DNA of 42,263 nucleotides from a virus: positions 1 through 42,263 of IMG/VR virus record IMGVR_UViG_3300008113_000417; one strand, written 5' to 3'. Positions 20,340 through 26,700 of the stretch are shown in pieces. A model generated the notes under the pieces. It saw only the letters and a program-made list of their open reading frames with translations, was not told where the DNA came from and made no database searches. The position numbers were made by a program, and so were the translations under genes. Within the stretch, counting starts at the first letter, position 1; each line of letters opens with the position of its first letter.

Positions 20340-20774
20340 ATGGAAAAACTGTTTAAACTCTTAAGTGATGCTCAGTCATCACTTTTTGTTTTGTTTCACA
20401 AAACTTGGGCATTTCACTGGAATGTAGTTGGAGAAGACTTTACTCAACTTCATCAACTCTTTGGTGGTCAGTATGAAACTATGTTTGAAGAGATTGATCG
20501 TCTCTCAGAACATATGAGATACTTAAATGTAAAACCATTGAGTTCTCTTTCAAGAATGCTTGAGGTAACTCAGATTAAAGAAGCAGCAAGTTCAACTGGA
20601 GCGAAAGAAATGCTTCAAGAACTTCTTGATAATAACACCAAGTTTTGTGAATTAATGGCAGAGATTTCTGAAGAATCAGAAACACAAAAGCAATATGCAA
20701 CTGCTAATCTGGTTCAAGACTTAATGGAATCTCATGGCAAGTTTGTATGGATGCTAAGATCACATTTACAGTGA
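20340..20774 (+). CDS. Dps-like DNA-binding ferritin
   Basis: 144 aa from ATG 20340; the longer frame upstream runs through tRNA-Val and is not used. The ferroxidase residues are H26, H38, D53 and E57, with the same spacing (12, 15, 4) as His51, His63, Asp78 and Glu82 of E. coli Dps. Dps dodecamers oxidise and store iron with peroxide and can coat DNA. There is no long basic N-terminal tail, so DNA binding is uncertain. A doubled late promoter suggests late expression; it could protect phage or host DNA from peroxide produced in light. Confidence 0.85.
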   Translation: MEKLFKLLSDAQSSLFVLFHKTWAFHWNVVGEDFTQLHQLFGGQYETMFEEIDRLSEHMRYLNVKPLSSLSRMLEVTQIKEAASSTGAKEMLQELLDNNTKFCELMAEISEESETQKQYATANLVQDLMESHGKFVWMLRSHLQ

Positions 20775-20789
20775 TAAGGATGAAGAACA

Positions 20790-21041
20790 ATGATTTCAAT
20801 AAGATGTAAAGATTGTAATAGAGAATTGACAGGACAGCAATCAAAAACAGTGACTTGCGGTTGTCCTAATATGGCAACTATTCGTGGGGATAAGATTTCA
20901 GCACTTGACTTATCTAGAATTGTTATGTTAAACTCTTTAAAAGAAAATCAACAAAAGAATGTGCTGTCTTCTCAAGATATTGCTTGGCAAGAAGCACGTC
21001 GTCAACGTAAAGTAAGACGACTTGATTTTGAAGTCCGTTAA
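20790..21041 (+). CDS. Small zinc-ribbon-like protein
   Basis: 83 aa. CKDC near residues 6-9 and CGCP near 23-26 provide the Cys pairs of a small zinc ribbon. The rest is a helix-rich region with a basic cluster (EARRQRKVRRLD). It follows the Dps-like gene by 15 bases and is probably on the same late transcript. Basic tail and zinc ribbon fit a nucleic-acid or ribosome-associated role, unproven. Confidence 0.65.
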   Translation: MISIRCKDCNRELTGQQSKTVTCGCPNMATIRGDKISALDLSRIVMLNSLKENQQKNVLSSQDIAWQEARRQRKVRRLDFEVR

Positions 21042-21053
21042 GGACTTAATATT

Positions 21054-21138
21054 GGAAAGGTGGTCGAGTGGTTGAAGGCTCCAGTCTTGAAAACTGGCGA
21101 AGTGAAAGCTTCCGTGGGTTCGAATCCCACCCTTTCCG
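21054..21138 (+). tRNA. tRNA-Ser (anticodon TGA)
   Basis: Acceptor GGAAAGG/CCTTTCC, anticodon loop CTTGAAA, variable arm GAAGTGAAAGCTTC, T-arm GTGGG-TTCGAAT-CCCAC. Third tRNA-Ser of the window. Confidence 0.94.
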
Positions 21139-21198
21139 TTTAGATAAGTTACAAATTTAATAATTGCTTAATGAGTGTTACGTATTGAACACAATTCG

Positions 21199-21226
21199 TT
21201 GACGTTGAAATTCCTGTGATTAGTAT
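21199..21226 (+). promoter_or_regulatory. sigma70-type promoter for the small-protein run
   Basis: TTGACG 21199-21204 and TAGTAT 21221-21226, 16-base spacer. GTGAT/ATCAC flank the -10 region as a short inverted repeat. Confidence 0.6.
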
Positions 21227-21250
21227 ATATTAGTATCACGGGATAAACCT

Positions 21251-21400
21251 ATGGATCAGCACACCTATAATAATTGGGTGAAGATCAAAGAAACCTTTGA
21301 AACTTCTGGTAACACCGATAATATGTTCTACAAAAGAGCAGTTGAAATTGTTAAAACTAGAAGAGATCCTCTCGCCAAATTTTTTGGAGACGAGAAATGA
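21251..21400 (+). CDS. Small conserved-type protein, unknown function
   Basis: 49 aa (ATG 21251, TGA 21398-21400). It contains YNNWVKIKETFE and a basic helix (FYKRAVEIVKTRRDPLAKFF). I recall near-identical short proteins from other T4-like cyanophages. It overlaps the next gene at ATGA and is the first gene after the promoter at 21199. Confidence 0.65.
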   Translation: MDQHTYNNWVKIKETFETSGNTDNMFYKRAVEIVKTRRDPLAKFFGDEK

Positions 21401-21600
21401 TGCATGAACAAGAGGAATTTATTACAAGAACTGAAGTGCAGGAGATGATTGATGATGCCATACGAAGACACAATCGTAATGCTTCGATTATTTCAATGTG
21501 TGTTGGTTGGGTTGTTCTTGCTCTTTTTGCTGAAGGTCTTCTTCGACTCATTGGAGTAATTCCGCCAGTATTTCCATGGCTCAACATTACTCTCCAATAA
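21397..21600 (+). CDS. Small membrane protein
   Basis: 67 aa. Acidic N-terminus (HEQEEFITRTEVQEMIDDAI) then a transmembrane stretch (ASIISMCVGWVVLALFAEGLLRLI, about residues 29-52) and a Pro-rich end. Coupled upstream by ATGA and overlapping the next gene by 25 bases. Confidence 0.65.
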   Translation: MMHEQEEFITRTEVQEMIDDAIRRHNRNASIISMCVGWVVLALFAEGLLRLIGVIPPVFPWLNITLQ

Positions 21601-21890
21601 TATTTTTAGTACCGTGGTTTGTTCTTGTTGTGATTGCTTTATCTATGGTTGTTCAGGGATGGATGATTATGAATGCTCATTATGGATACTCAAAAAGTCC
21701 TAAAGTAAAACACCCAGAATTAAACAACGTTAAAGTAGGAGATCCTTTACTTGTGATTAAGTTTACGGACGAAGATTTTCAAGAACTACAGCAAAGAGTT
21801 TTGCAACAAAAAATGAATGAACTCTTCGAGGAACCATCTACTTATGAGGACGACGACGATGACGACGACAGATTGGATTATATTTATTGA
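21576..21890 (+). CDS. Membrane protein with Asp-rich tail
   Basis: 104 aa. One membrane segment at the N-terminus (IIFLVPWFVLVVIALSMVVQGW) and a cytoplasmic-type domain (VGDPLLVIKFTDEDFQELQQRVL). It ends with seven Asp in a row followed by RLDYIY. The Asp run is encoded by a GAC/GAT repeat in which the next gene starts in another frame. Function unknown. Confidence 0.65.
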   Translation: MAQHYSPIIFLVPWFVLVVIALSMVVQGWMIMNAHYGYSKSPKVKHPELNNVKVGDPLLVIKFTDEDFQELQQRVLQQKMNELFEEPSTYEDDDDDDDRLDYIY

Positions 21891-21981
21891 GTTTGTGTCT
21901 CATATTCTTTATTTGTTTGTCGCTTTCATGTGTGGATTAATTATTGGTTACATTGTAGGTTTTAGAAACGGGGGAATGTAA
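21859..21981 (+). CDS. 40-aa membrane peptide overlapping the Asp-rich tail
   Basis: ATG 21859 lies inside the GAC repeat of the previous gene, TAA at 21979-21981. The peptide is TTTD then a long hydrophobic segment (WIIFIEFVSHILYLFVAF, then CGLIIGYIVGF) and RNGGM. Ribosome-site evidence is poor, but the composition and the chain of overlaps on both sides favour a real gene. Confidence 0.5.
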   Translation: MTTTDWIIFIEFVSHILYLFVAFMCGLIIGYIVGFRNGGM

Positions 21982-22073
21982 TGAGTACTACAGCAATTTT
22001 CAATGCAGTTTTTATTTTTAGTCTCATAACAATTTTTATTAATTGGGGACTTCATAATGCATATCCACAATAA
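21981..22073 (+). CDS. 30-aa membrane peptide
   Basis: ATG 21981, TAA 22071-22073, with GGGGGA eight bases upstream of the start. The peptide is STTAIFNAVFIFSLITIFINWG plus a short polar end, so it is almost wholly membrane-spanning. The next gene overlaps its end by 17 bases. Confidence 0.5.
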   Translation: MSTTAIFNAVFIFSLITIFINWGLHNAYPQ

Positions 22074-22257
22074 ACAAAGGTATAACTTTGCAATGTCTGC
22101 TTTTGTACGAATGTATGGGCATGGGATTATACATAATCATGACATTAGACAATTTTGCATTGAGTGGTCTAATTGGGAAGTGAATGCTCCTTTATCGGGA
22201 CTTGACGAAGTTGATCAATACTTGTATTATGAGTACAAGAACTGGAGGGGAAGATGA
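22057..22257 (+). CDS. Small soluble protein, unknown function
   Basis: 66 aa, His/Tyr/Trp-rich (HIHNKQRYNFAMSAFVRMYGHGIIHNHD, then FCIEWSNWEVNAP). Four His in the N-terminal half could bind a metal, but no defined site is visible. Overlaps the neighbours on both sides (17 and 4 bases). Confidence 0.6.
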   Translation: MHIHNKQRYNFAMSAFVRMYGHGIIHNHDIRQFCIEWSNWEVNAPLSGLDEVDQYLYYEYKNWRGR

Positions 22258-22370
22258 TTTTTCATGTTGTAGAATCACTTGCTTCAAACCCATTTTTTCT
22301 TTTTCTATGTGGAATGGGGTTGACAGTCGTTCCTTTTGCTGGTATTATGTTTATACATAGAAACAAATAA
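22254..22370 (+). CDS. 38-aa membrane peptide
   Basis: ATG 22254 in the previous stop codon (ATGA) behind GGGGAAG, TAA 22368-22370. Hydrophobic from residue 13 (PFFLFLCGMGLTVVPFAGIMF), basic end (HRNK). The stop codon abuts the first base of tRNA-Pro, and the tRNA promoter is inside this gene. Confidence 0.5.
   Translation: MIFHVVESLASNPFFLFLCGMGLTVVPFAGIMFIHRNK
22320..22348 (+). promoter_or_regulatory. sigma70-type promoter for tRNA-Pro and the Phd-like gene
   Basis: TTGACA 22320-22325, TATTAT 22343-22348, 17-base spacer, inside the 38-aa gene and 23 bases before tRNA-Pro. Confidence 0.7.
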
Positions 22371-22444
22371 CGGAATGTAGCTCAGTTTGGTAGAGCACTC
22401 GCTTTGGGAGCGAGTGGCCGTAGGTTCGAATCCTATCATTCCGA
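22371..22444 (+). tRNA. tRNA-Pro (anticodon TGG), second copy
   Basis: Acceptor CGGAATG/CATTCCG, anticodon arm CTCGC-TTTGGGA-GCGAG, discriminator A. Same anticodon loop as the tRNA at 18463 but different stems, so it is not a recent copy. Confidence 0.94.
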
Positions 22445-22461
22445 CTCATAAAAATTACTTT

Positions 22462-22692
22462 ATGAAAATGTATCAAGAACTAAACGAACTTCAATCATTT
22501 ACAGTCGAAGAATTTCAATTAGATTTTGAAAATCTAATGAATAGAGTTGAAAATGGCGAATCATTTATTATCCGAGATGGGAGCAATAGTGCAGTGATAG
22601 TTCCTTACAACGAAACCATAAAGTACGCAATAGAATCAACTGTGGATGATGAACTGATACGTCTCCACACAGACCATGAAGAAGGGTCTTGA
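22462..22692 (+). CDS. Phd/YefM-like antitoxin-type protein without toxin
   Basis: 76 aa from ATG 22462 (the longer frame runs through the tRNA). The layout fits Phd/YefM: SFTVEEFQLDFENLMNRVENGESFIIRDGSNSAVIVPYNE, read in two pieces, gives the N-terminal strand, the helix with NRVENGE and the strand pair ending in AVIVPY. Such proteins bind DNA as dimers and neutralise toxins such as Doc or YoeB. No toxin gene is adjacent. It could be an orphan antitoxin against a host toxin or a repressor of its own promoter. Confidence 0.65.
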   Translation: MKMYQELNELQSFTVEEFQLDFENLMNRVENGESFIIRDGSNSAVIVPYNETIKYAIESTVDDELIRLHTDHEEGS

Positions 22693-22717
22693 CGAATCGT
22701 TCCAGATCCGCTACTAT
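22689..22717 (+). promoter_or_regulatory. sigma70-type promoter for tRNA-Ile and tRNA-Met
   Basis: TTGACG 22689-22694, TACTAT 22712-22717, 17-base spacer. CCAGATC and GATCTGG form a 7-bp hairpin whose loop carries the -10 box. Confidence 0.75.
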
Positions 22718-22731
22718 AGATCTGGTTTCAA

Positions 22732-22803
22732 GGGACTGTCGCCTATTGGTTAAGGCCCACTGCTTATAACGGTGTGAAGAGAGTTCAATTCTCTCCAGTC
22801 CTA
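22732..22803 (+). tRNA. tRNA-Ile (anticodon TAT)
   Basis: Acceptor GGGACTG/CAGTCCT, anticodon arm CACTG-CTTATAA-CGGTG, T-arm AGAGA-GTTCAAT region, discriminator A. It reads AUA directly, a job that most bacteria give to a lysidine-modified CAT tRNA. Confidence 0.9.
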
Positions 22804-22806
22804 CTT

Positions 22807-22879
22807 GCTCCTTTAGCAATCTGGTGAATGCAGCGAACTCATAATTCGCCTGAGGCGTGTTCGATCCACGCAAGGAGCA
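22807..22879 (+). tRNA. tRNA with CAT anticodon (probably Met), second copy
   Basis: Acceptor GCTCCTT/AAGGAGC, anticodon arm GCGAA-CTCATAA-TTCGC, T-arm GCGTG-TTCGATC-CACGC. Not an initiator by its paired 1-72 bases. Confidence 0.92.
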
Positions 22880-22904
22880 TAGGACAGAATCAGTACTGTC
22901 CACC

Positions 22905-22933
22905 TTGACTTGTCCAAGTCAAACCCTTATAAT
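22905..22933 (+). promoter_or_regulatory. sigma70-type promoter with -35 in a perfect palindrome
   Basis: TTGACT 22905-22910 and TATAAT 22928-22933, 17-base spacer. TTGACTTG-TC-CAAGTCAA (22905-22922) is a perfect inverted repeat that includes the -35 box, so it looks like an operator. The gene at 22956 follows. Confidence 0.8.
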
Positions 22934-22955
22934 ACTAAGGTCAACATTCAAAACA

Positions 22956-23171
22956 ATGACTCTCACAGTAAAATTCAAGAAAGACCTTCAAACTCTTCGT
23001 GGTGCAGCAAATGGTGATTTTTACCTTGATGTAAAGAATCCAAAACTCTTCAAAAAAGTTCGCCGTTTTTATGAAAATGAAGGTGTAGTGTTTTCTGGTG
23101 ATCCTCTGGATGATTATGAAATGCTAATGGAATATGTTCTTGCTGATCTCGAATCTGTTGAAGTGGCATGA
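22956..23171 (+). CDS. Small protein of unknown function
   Basis: 71 aa from ATG 22956 (a longer frame runs back into tRNA-Met). It has a basic N-terminal part (KFKKDLQTLRG), a segment FYLDVKNPKLFKKVRRFYENEGVVF and an acidic C-terminus (DDYEMLMEYVLADLESVEV). Mixed alpha/beta, no motif. It is the first gene behind a strong early promoter and overlaps the next by 4 bases. Confidence 0.65.
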   Translation: MTLTVKFKKDLQTLRGAANGDFYLDVKNPKLFKKVRRFYENEGVVFSGDPLDDYEMLMEYVLADLESVEVA

Positions 23172-23422
23172 TGAAAGTAGTTAGGAAACCAACTGTTCTT
23201 ATGGAACGATTTCCATATCGTTACATCCAAGTGGGTACTTTAGAAATTAATGGTAAACCCGATTGTCGTATTCAAAAAGTAGACTCTTATACTGGTCGTT
23301 ATCGAGATATGTATCTATGTGATAATGAAATGCAGTTAATGACGGCTATGGAAGATTTTGAATATACTAAATGGTTGGATCCTGATACTGTTCCTTGTTA
23401 CGTGAGGGACGATGATGAGTAA
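23168..23422 (+). CDS. Small protein of unknown function
   Basis: 84 aa, beginning at an ATGATG in the upstream stop. Strand-rich N-terminus (MERFPYRYIQVGTLEINGKPDCRIQKV) and acidic C-terminus ending DDDE. Three Cys, none in a pair motif. Co-transcribed with the gene before. Confidence 0.6.
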   Translation: MMKVVRKPTVLMERFPYRYIQVGTLEINGKPDCRIQKVDSYTGRYRDMYLCDNEMQLMTAMEDFEYTKWLDPDTVPCYVRDDDE

Positions 23423-23470
23423 ATAGTCACGGATGGACTTTAACAGCACTGGTCGGGAGCAAAACCCCTT

Positions 23471-23698
23471 ATGTCTAAATCTGATTTACTTCGGTGGATT
23501 GGAAACATTCTCCTCATAATTGGTTATCAAACTATGCTATGGGGAGAATTTAAATATGGTTTAATGATAAAAGTTGTTGGAGGATTACTCACAGTACCTT
23601 TTGCTATTAAACTTAAACTTTGGGATGTACTTTTCTTATGTGCATTCTTTGGTATTACCGAGATATCAAAGTTAACCCAACTTTTCTTAGTTTCCTAA
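23471..23698 (+). CDS. Small membrane protein, two or three segments
   Basis: 75 aa. Hydrophobic segments ILLIIGYQTMLWGE, LMIKVVGGLLTVPFAI and WDVLFLCAFFGIT are joined by short basic turns, so it is a compact integral membrane protein. Ribosome site GGGAGC about 12 bases upstream. An 8-bp hairpin (CTTAGTTT/AAACTAAG, 23686-23705) overlaps its end. Confidence 0.6.
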   Translation: MSKSDLLRWIGNILLIIGYQTMLWGEFKYGLMIKVVGGLLTVPFAIKLKLWDVLFLCAFFGITEISKLTQLFLVS

Positions 23699-23833
23699 AA
23701 CTAAGTGGTGGAGTCAATATGACCCTATTAGGTTTCTTGCCATTCCTTCAAAAGGCAAGTGGTGCGGATGGGACTCTCTCCCGCCTGGTTTCCAATTTCC
23801 AGTCAAAGAATTGGTGGCGAGCCTGAGTCACAG

Positions 23834-23861
23834 AGGTGGGTTGCATAAACCCACCTTTTTT
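23834..23861 (+). terminator. Rho-independent terminator before the glycan block
   Basis: AGGTGGGTT (23834-23842) pairs with AACCCACCT (23848-23856), followed by a T-run. The -35 box of the next promoter sits in its 3' arm and loop. Confidence 0.85.
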
Positions 23862-23869
23862 AGTATAAT
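23841..23869 (+). promoter_or_regulatory. sigma70-type promoter for the glycan block
   Basis: TTGCAT 23841-23846 and TATAAT 23864-23869, 17-base spacer, about 26 bases before the first ATG. It overlaps the terminator, so the block starts where the previous unit ends. Confidence 0.75.
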
Positions 23870-23894
23870 ATATAAAAAGAGTTTAATGTAATCT

Positions 23895-24986
23895 ATGAGC
23901 GATTATAAAAAAACGGCACTTGTACTTGGTGCTGGTGGATTCATTGGAAGCCACATGGTAAAGCGTTTGAAAGCAGAGGGATATTGGGTTCGTGGTGTAG
24001 ATCTCAAATATCCTGAGTTTTCTATTTCAGAAGCAGATGAATTTATTCAAGGTGACTTGCGTGACATGAGTTTTGTTCGCCGTGTTCTTGAATTCAAAGG
24101 TGAGCAAGGTAATTTTTACGCCAGTGTTCCTTATCGCTGCATTCTTCCGTTCCACGAAATCTATCAGTTTGCTGCTGATATGGGTGGTGCAGGATTCGTC
24201 TTTACTGGCGAAAATGATGCAGATATCATGCATAACTCGTCACAAATTAACCTTAATGTTCTTGAGGCACAGCGCCAACTGAATGAAACATTTGATGGTG
24301 TTGATAATGGAACTGCATGTGTTCGACCTGTTTTAGAATATCAAACCAAAATTTTCTATTCTGGATCTGCCTGTATGTATCCAGAGCATAATCAACTTGA
24401 TCCAGACAATCCTGACTGCCGTGAAGAATCAGCATACCCAGCTAACCCAGATTCTGAGTATGGTTGGGAGAAGTTGTTCTCAGAGCGGTTGTTTCTCGCT
24501 TATTCTCGTAATTATGGGATCCCTGTTCGGGTTGCTAGGTATCATAATATCTTCGGACCTGAAGGAACCTGGGAAGGTGGAAGAGAGAAAGCACCTGCAG
24601 CAATCTGTCGTAAAGTAGCATATCTTCCAAAGGAAGGTGGTACAATTGATGTTTGGGGTGATGGAAAACAGACTCGTTCATTCCTCTACATTGATGAATG
24701 TATTGAAGCAACCCGCCGAATGATGGATTCTGACTTCCAAGGTCCAGTGAATATTGGTTCTGAGGAAATGGTAACTATCAATCAACTTGTAGATATTGCT
24801 GCTAAAGTTTCTGGTAAAACTGTAGAGAAGAATCATATTGATGGTCCTCTTGGTGTTCGTGGTCGTAATTCCAATAATGATCTTATCCGCGAAAAACTTG
24901 GTTGGGATTATTCTCAAACCTTAGAGGAAGGAATTCGTAAGACGTATTCTTGGATTAATGATCAGATCGAATCTACAAATAAGTGA
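23895..24986 (+). CDS. GDP-mannose 3,5-epimerase-like SDR enzyme
   Basis: 363 aa extended short-chain dehydrogenase/reductase. The NAD-binding GAGGFIG is at residues 12-18 and the catalytic YxxxK at Y189-K193, with SGSACMYPE before it. The match goes well beyond the general fold: HNIFGPEGTWEGGREKAPAA, VWGDGKQTRSFLYIDEC and GVRGRNSNNDLI are signature blocks of plant and bacterial GDP-mannose 3,5-epimerase, which makes GDP-L-galactose. It is the first gene behind the block's promoter and has more GC-rich codons than its neighbours. The product could feed a surface polysaccharide. Confidence 0.85.
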   Translation: MSDYKKTALVLGAGGFIGSHMVKRLKAEGYWVRGVDLKYPEFSISEADEFIQGDLRDMSFVRRVLEFKGEQGNFYASVPYRCILPFHEIYQFAADMGGAGFVFTGENDADIMHNSSQINLNVLEAQRQLNETFDGVDNGTACVRPVLEYQTKIFYSGSACMYPEHNQLDPDNPDCREESAYPANPDSEYGWEKLFSERLFLAYSRNYGIPVRVARYHNIFGPEGTWEGGREKAPAAICRKVAYLPKEGGTIDVWGDGKQTRSFLYIDECIEATRRMMDSDFQGPVNIGSEEMVTINQLVDIAAKVSGKTVEKNHIDGPLGVRGRNSNNDLIREKLGWDYSQTLEEGIRKTYSWINDQIESTNK

Positions 24987-24994
24987 ATAGTAGC

Positions 24995-25831
24995 ATGAAT
25001 ATTGCAGTATTAGGTTCAAGTGGTCAAGTTGGAGCATACCTGACCGAATATCTTCGTGGAAAAGGTCATACTGTCCATGAATTCGATGTTGTGAATGGAC
25101 CAGAACAAGATATGACTAGAATTCCAAATTCGTCATTGGAAATGGCGATACAAGATTCTGACTTTGTATTCTTCCTTGCATTTGATGTTGGTGGTTCTCG
25201 TTATCTCAAGAAGTATCAACATACTTTCCAGTTTATTGATAACAATACTCGTTTGATGGCAAATGCTTTTGGATATCTTCAAAAGCATAATAAGAGATTT
25301 ATCTTTGCTTCATCACAGATGAGTAACATGAGTTATTCTCCATATGGTGTGCTTAAAAATGTTGGTGAACTCTATACTAAGTCATTGAATGGATTGATTG
25401 TTAAGTTTTGGAATGTTTATGGAATTGAAAAAGATCACGAAAAATCCCATGTCATTACTGACTTCATCCGCAAAGGTTTTGAAACTGGTGTCATTGACAT
25501 GCTTACTGATGGACAAGAAGAGCGAGAGTTTCTATACGCAGAAGACTGTTGTGAAGCATTGGAATCAATAATGAATAACTACTCCGAATTTACTAGTGAG
25601 GATGAACTTCATATTACAAGTTTCCAACCAATTAAAATTATTGATATTGCAAATGTTATTGTCGATCAATTTAAATCGATGGGAAAAGAAGTGAAAATTG
25701 TCCCTTCGCAGGAGAAAGATTCTGTTCAAATGGATAAGAAAAATAAACCAAATACTTATATCAATAAGTACTGGGTATCCAAAACATCTATTGAAGAGGG
25801 TATTTCTAATATAATAAAGGAGATGATTTAA
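24995..25831 (+). CDS. NAD-dependent epimerase/dehydratase (extended SDR)
   Basis: 279 aa from ATG 24995; a GTG at 24983 overlapping the upstream stop is the alternative. The Rossmann motif is GSSGQVGAYL and the chain has a typical SDR core: DSDFVFFLAFDVGG, FIFASSQMS, YGVLKNVGE (YxxxK). The DSVQMDKKNKPNT near the C-terminus is the substrate-side insertion. The Tyr-Lys pair is present, so it should be active on a nucleotide sugar. Substrate unknown; second enzyme in the glycan operon. Confidence 0.75.
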   Translation: MNIAVLGSSGQVGAYLTEYLRGKGHTVHEFDVVNGPEQDMTRIPNSSLEMAIQDSDFVFFLAFDVGGSRYLKKYQHTFQFIDNNTRLMANAFGYLQKHNKRFIFASSQMSNMSYSPYGVLKNVGELYTKSLNGLIVKFWNVYGIEKDHEKSHVITDFIRKGFETGVIDMLTDGQEEREFLYAEDCCEALESIMNNYSEFTSEDELHITSFQPIKIIDIANVIVDQFKSMGKEVKIVPSQEKDSVQMDKKNKPNTYINKYWVSKTSIEEGISNIIKEMI

Positions 25832-26700
25832 TGTTAGCTTTTAATCACCTGGGAAATCTGGGCAGACTTGGCAACCAAATGTTTGAGTATGCTGCTCTGC
25901 GTGGAATAGCAGCAAAAAATAATTATGATTGGTGTATTCCACCATTCTCAGTTACTGGCATAGAAAACTACAGTCTTCATGAATGTTTCAAATTAGAATC
26001 TGTTACTGAAGATAGACAAGATATAAGAGAAGATTTTTTGCATCTTAAAGAAAGGTATTTTCATTATGATCAAGAACTTTACGAGAACTGCCCAGATAAT
26101 GTAAGTCTCTATGGTTTTTTTCAATCTGAAAAATACTTCAAAGAAGTGTCCGAAGATATTAGAAAAGAATTTACATTTCTTGATTATCATCTTGATCCCT
26201 GTTTGGAATTTATATCAGAATTTAAAAATCAAAATCCAATCTTTATTCATATAAGACGAGGTGATCCTAATCTTGTTGATCCTAGAGGGTTTAAATGGGC
26301 ATATGTTAATTGCCAGGATCAACATCCTTTACAGACAATGGAATATTATTCTCAAGCACTTGATAAGTTTAATGATAATCAACCAGTTATTGTCTTTTCG
26401 GATTCTCCCGAATGGGTCGAAAGTCAAAAATTATTTAAAGGTGATAGATTTTTTATATCACAACCACAAGAAAAATATGAAGATGGATCGTATACTCCGT
26501 ATACTGATTTGTGCTTGATGTCTTTGTGTTCTCATGCTATTATTGCTAATAGTTCACTTTCTTGGTGGGGAGCTTGGCTAATTAATAATCCTAATAAAAA
26601 AGTAATCGCGCCAAAAAAATGGTTTGGTCCGTCTTATGCAGACAAAGATACTAAAGATTTGTATTGTCCAGAATGGGAGGTATTTGAGGAAACTGTATGA
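25831..26700 (+). CDS. GT11-type fucosyltransferase
   Basis: 289 aa. The three GT11 landmarks are present: GRLGNQMFEYAALRG near residue 11-25, HIRRGD around 141-146 (GDP-fucose site) and IIANSSLSWWGAWL near 234-247. These enzymes transfer L-fucose from GDP-fucose, often in alpha-1,2 linkage. It starts one base from the previous stop and overlaps the next gene by 4 bases. Its closest relative in the window is the gene at 33240. Whether GDP-fucose is the donor in a cyanobacterium, or GDP-L-galactose from the first gene, is open. Confidence 0.85.
   Translation: MLAFNHLGNLGRLGNQMFEYAALRGIAAKNNYDWCIPPFSVTGIENYSLHECFKLESVTEDRQDIREDFLHLKERYFHYDQELYENCPDNVSLYGFFQSEKYFKEVSEDIRKEFTFLDYHLDPCLEFISEFKNQNPIFIHIRRGDPNLVDPRGFKWAYVNCQDQHPLQTMEYYSQALDKFNDNQPVIVFSDSPEWVESQKLFKGDRFFISQPQEKYEDGSYTPYTDLCLMSLCSHAIIANSSLSWWGAWLINNPNKKVIAPKKWFGPSYADKDTKDLYCPEWEVFEETV

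Noticed and set aside
23620-23826. 68-aa frame overlapping the small membrane gene
   Set aside because: It starts inside the clearer membrane gene and has no ribosome site; another frame of the same stretch looks more protein-like.
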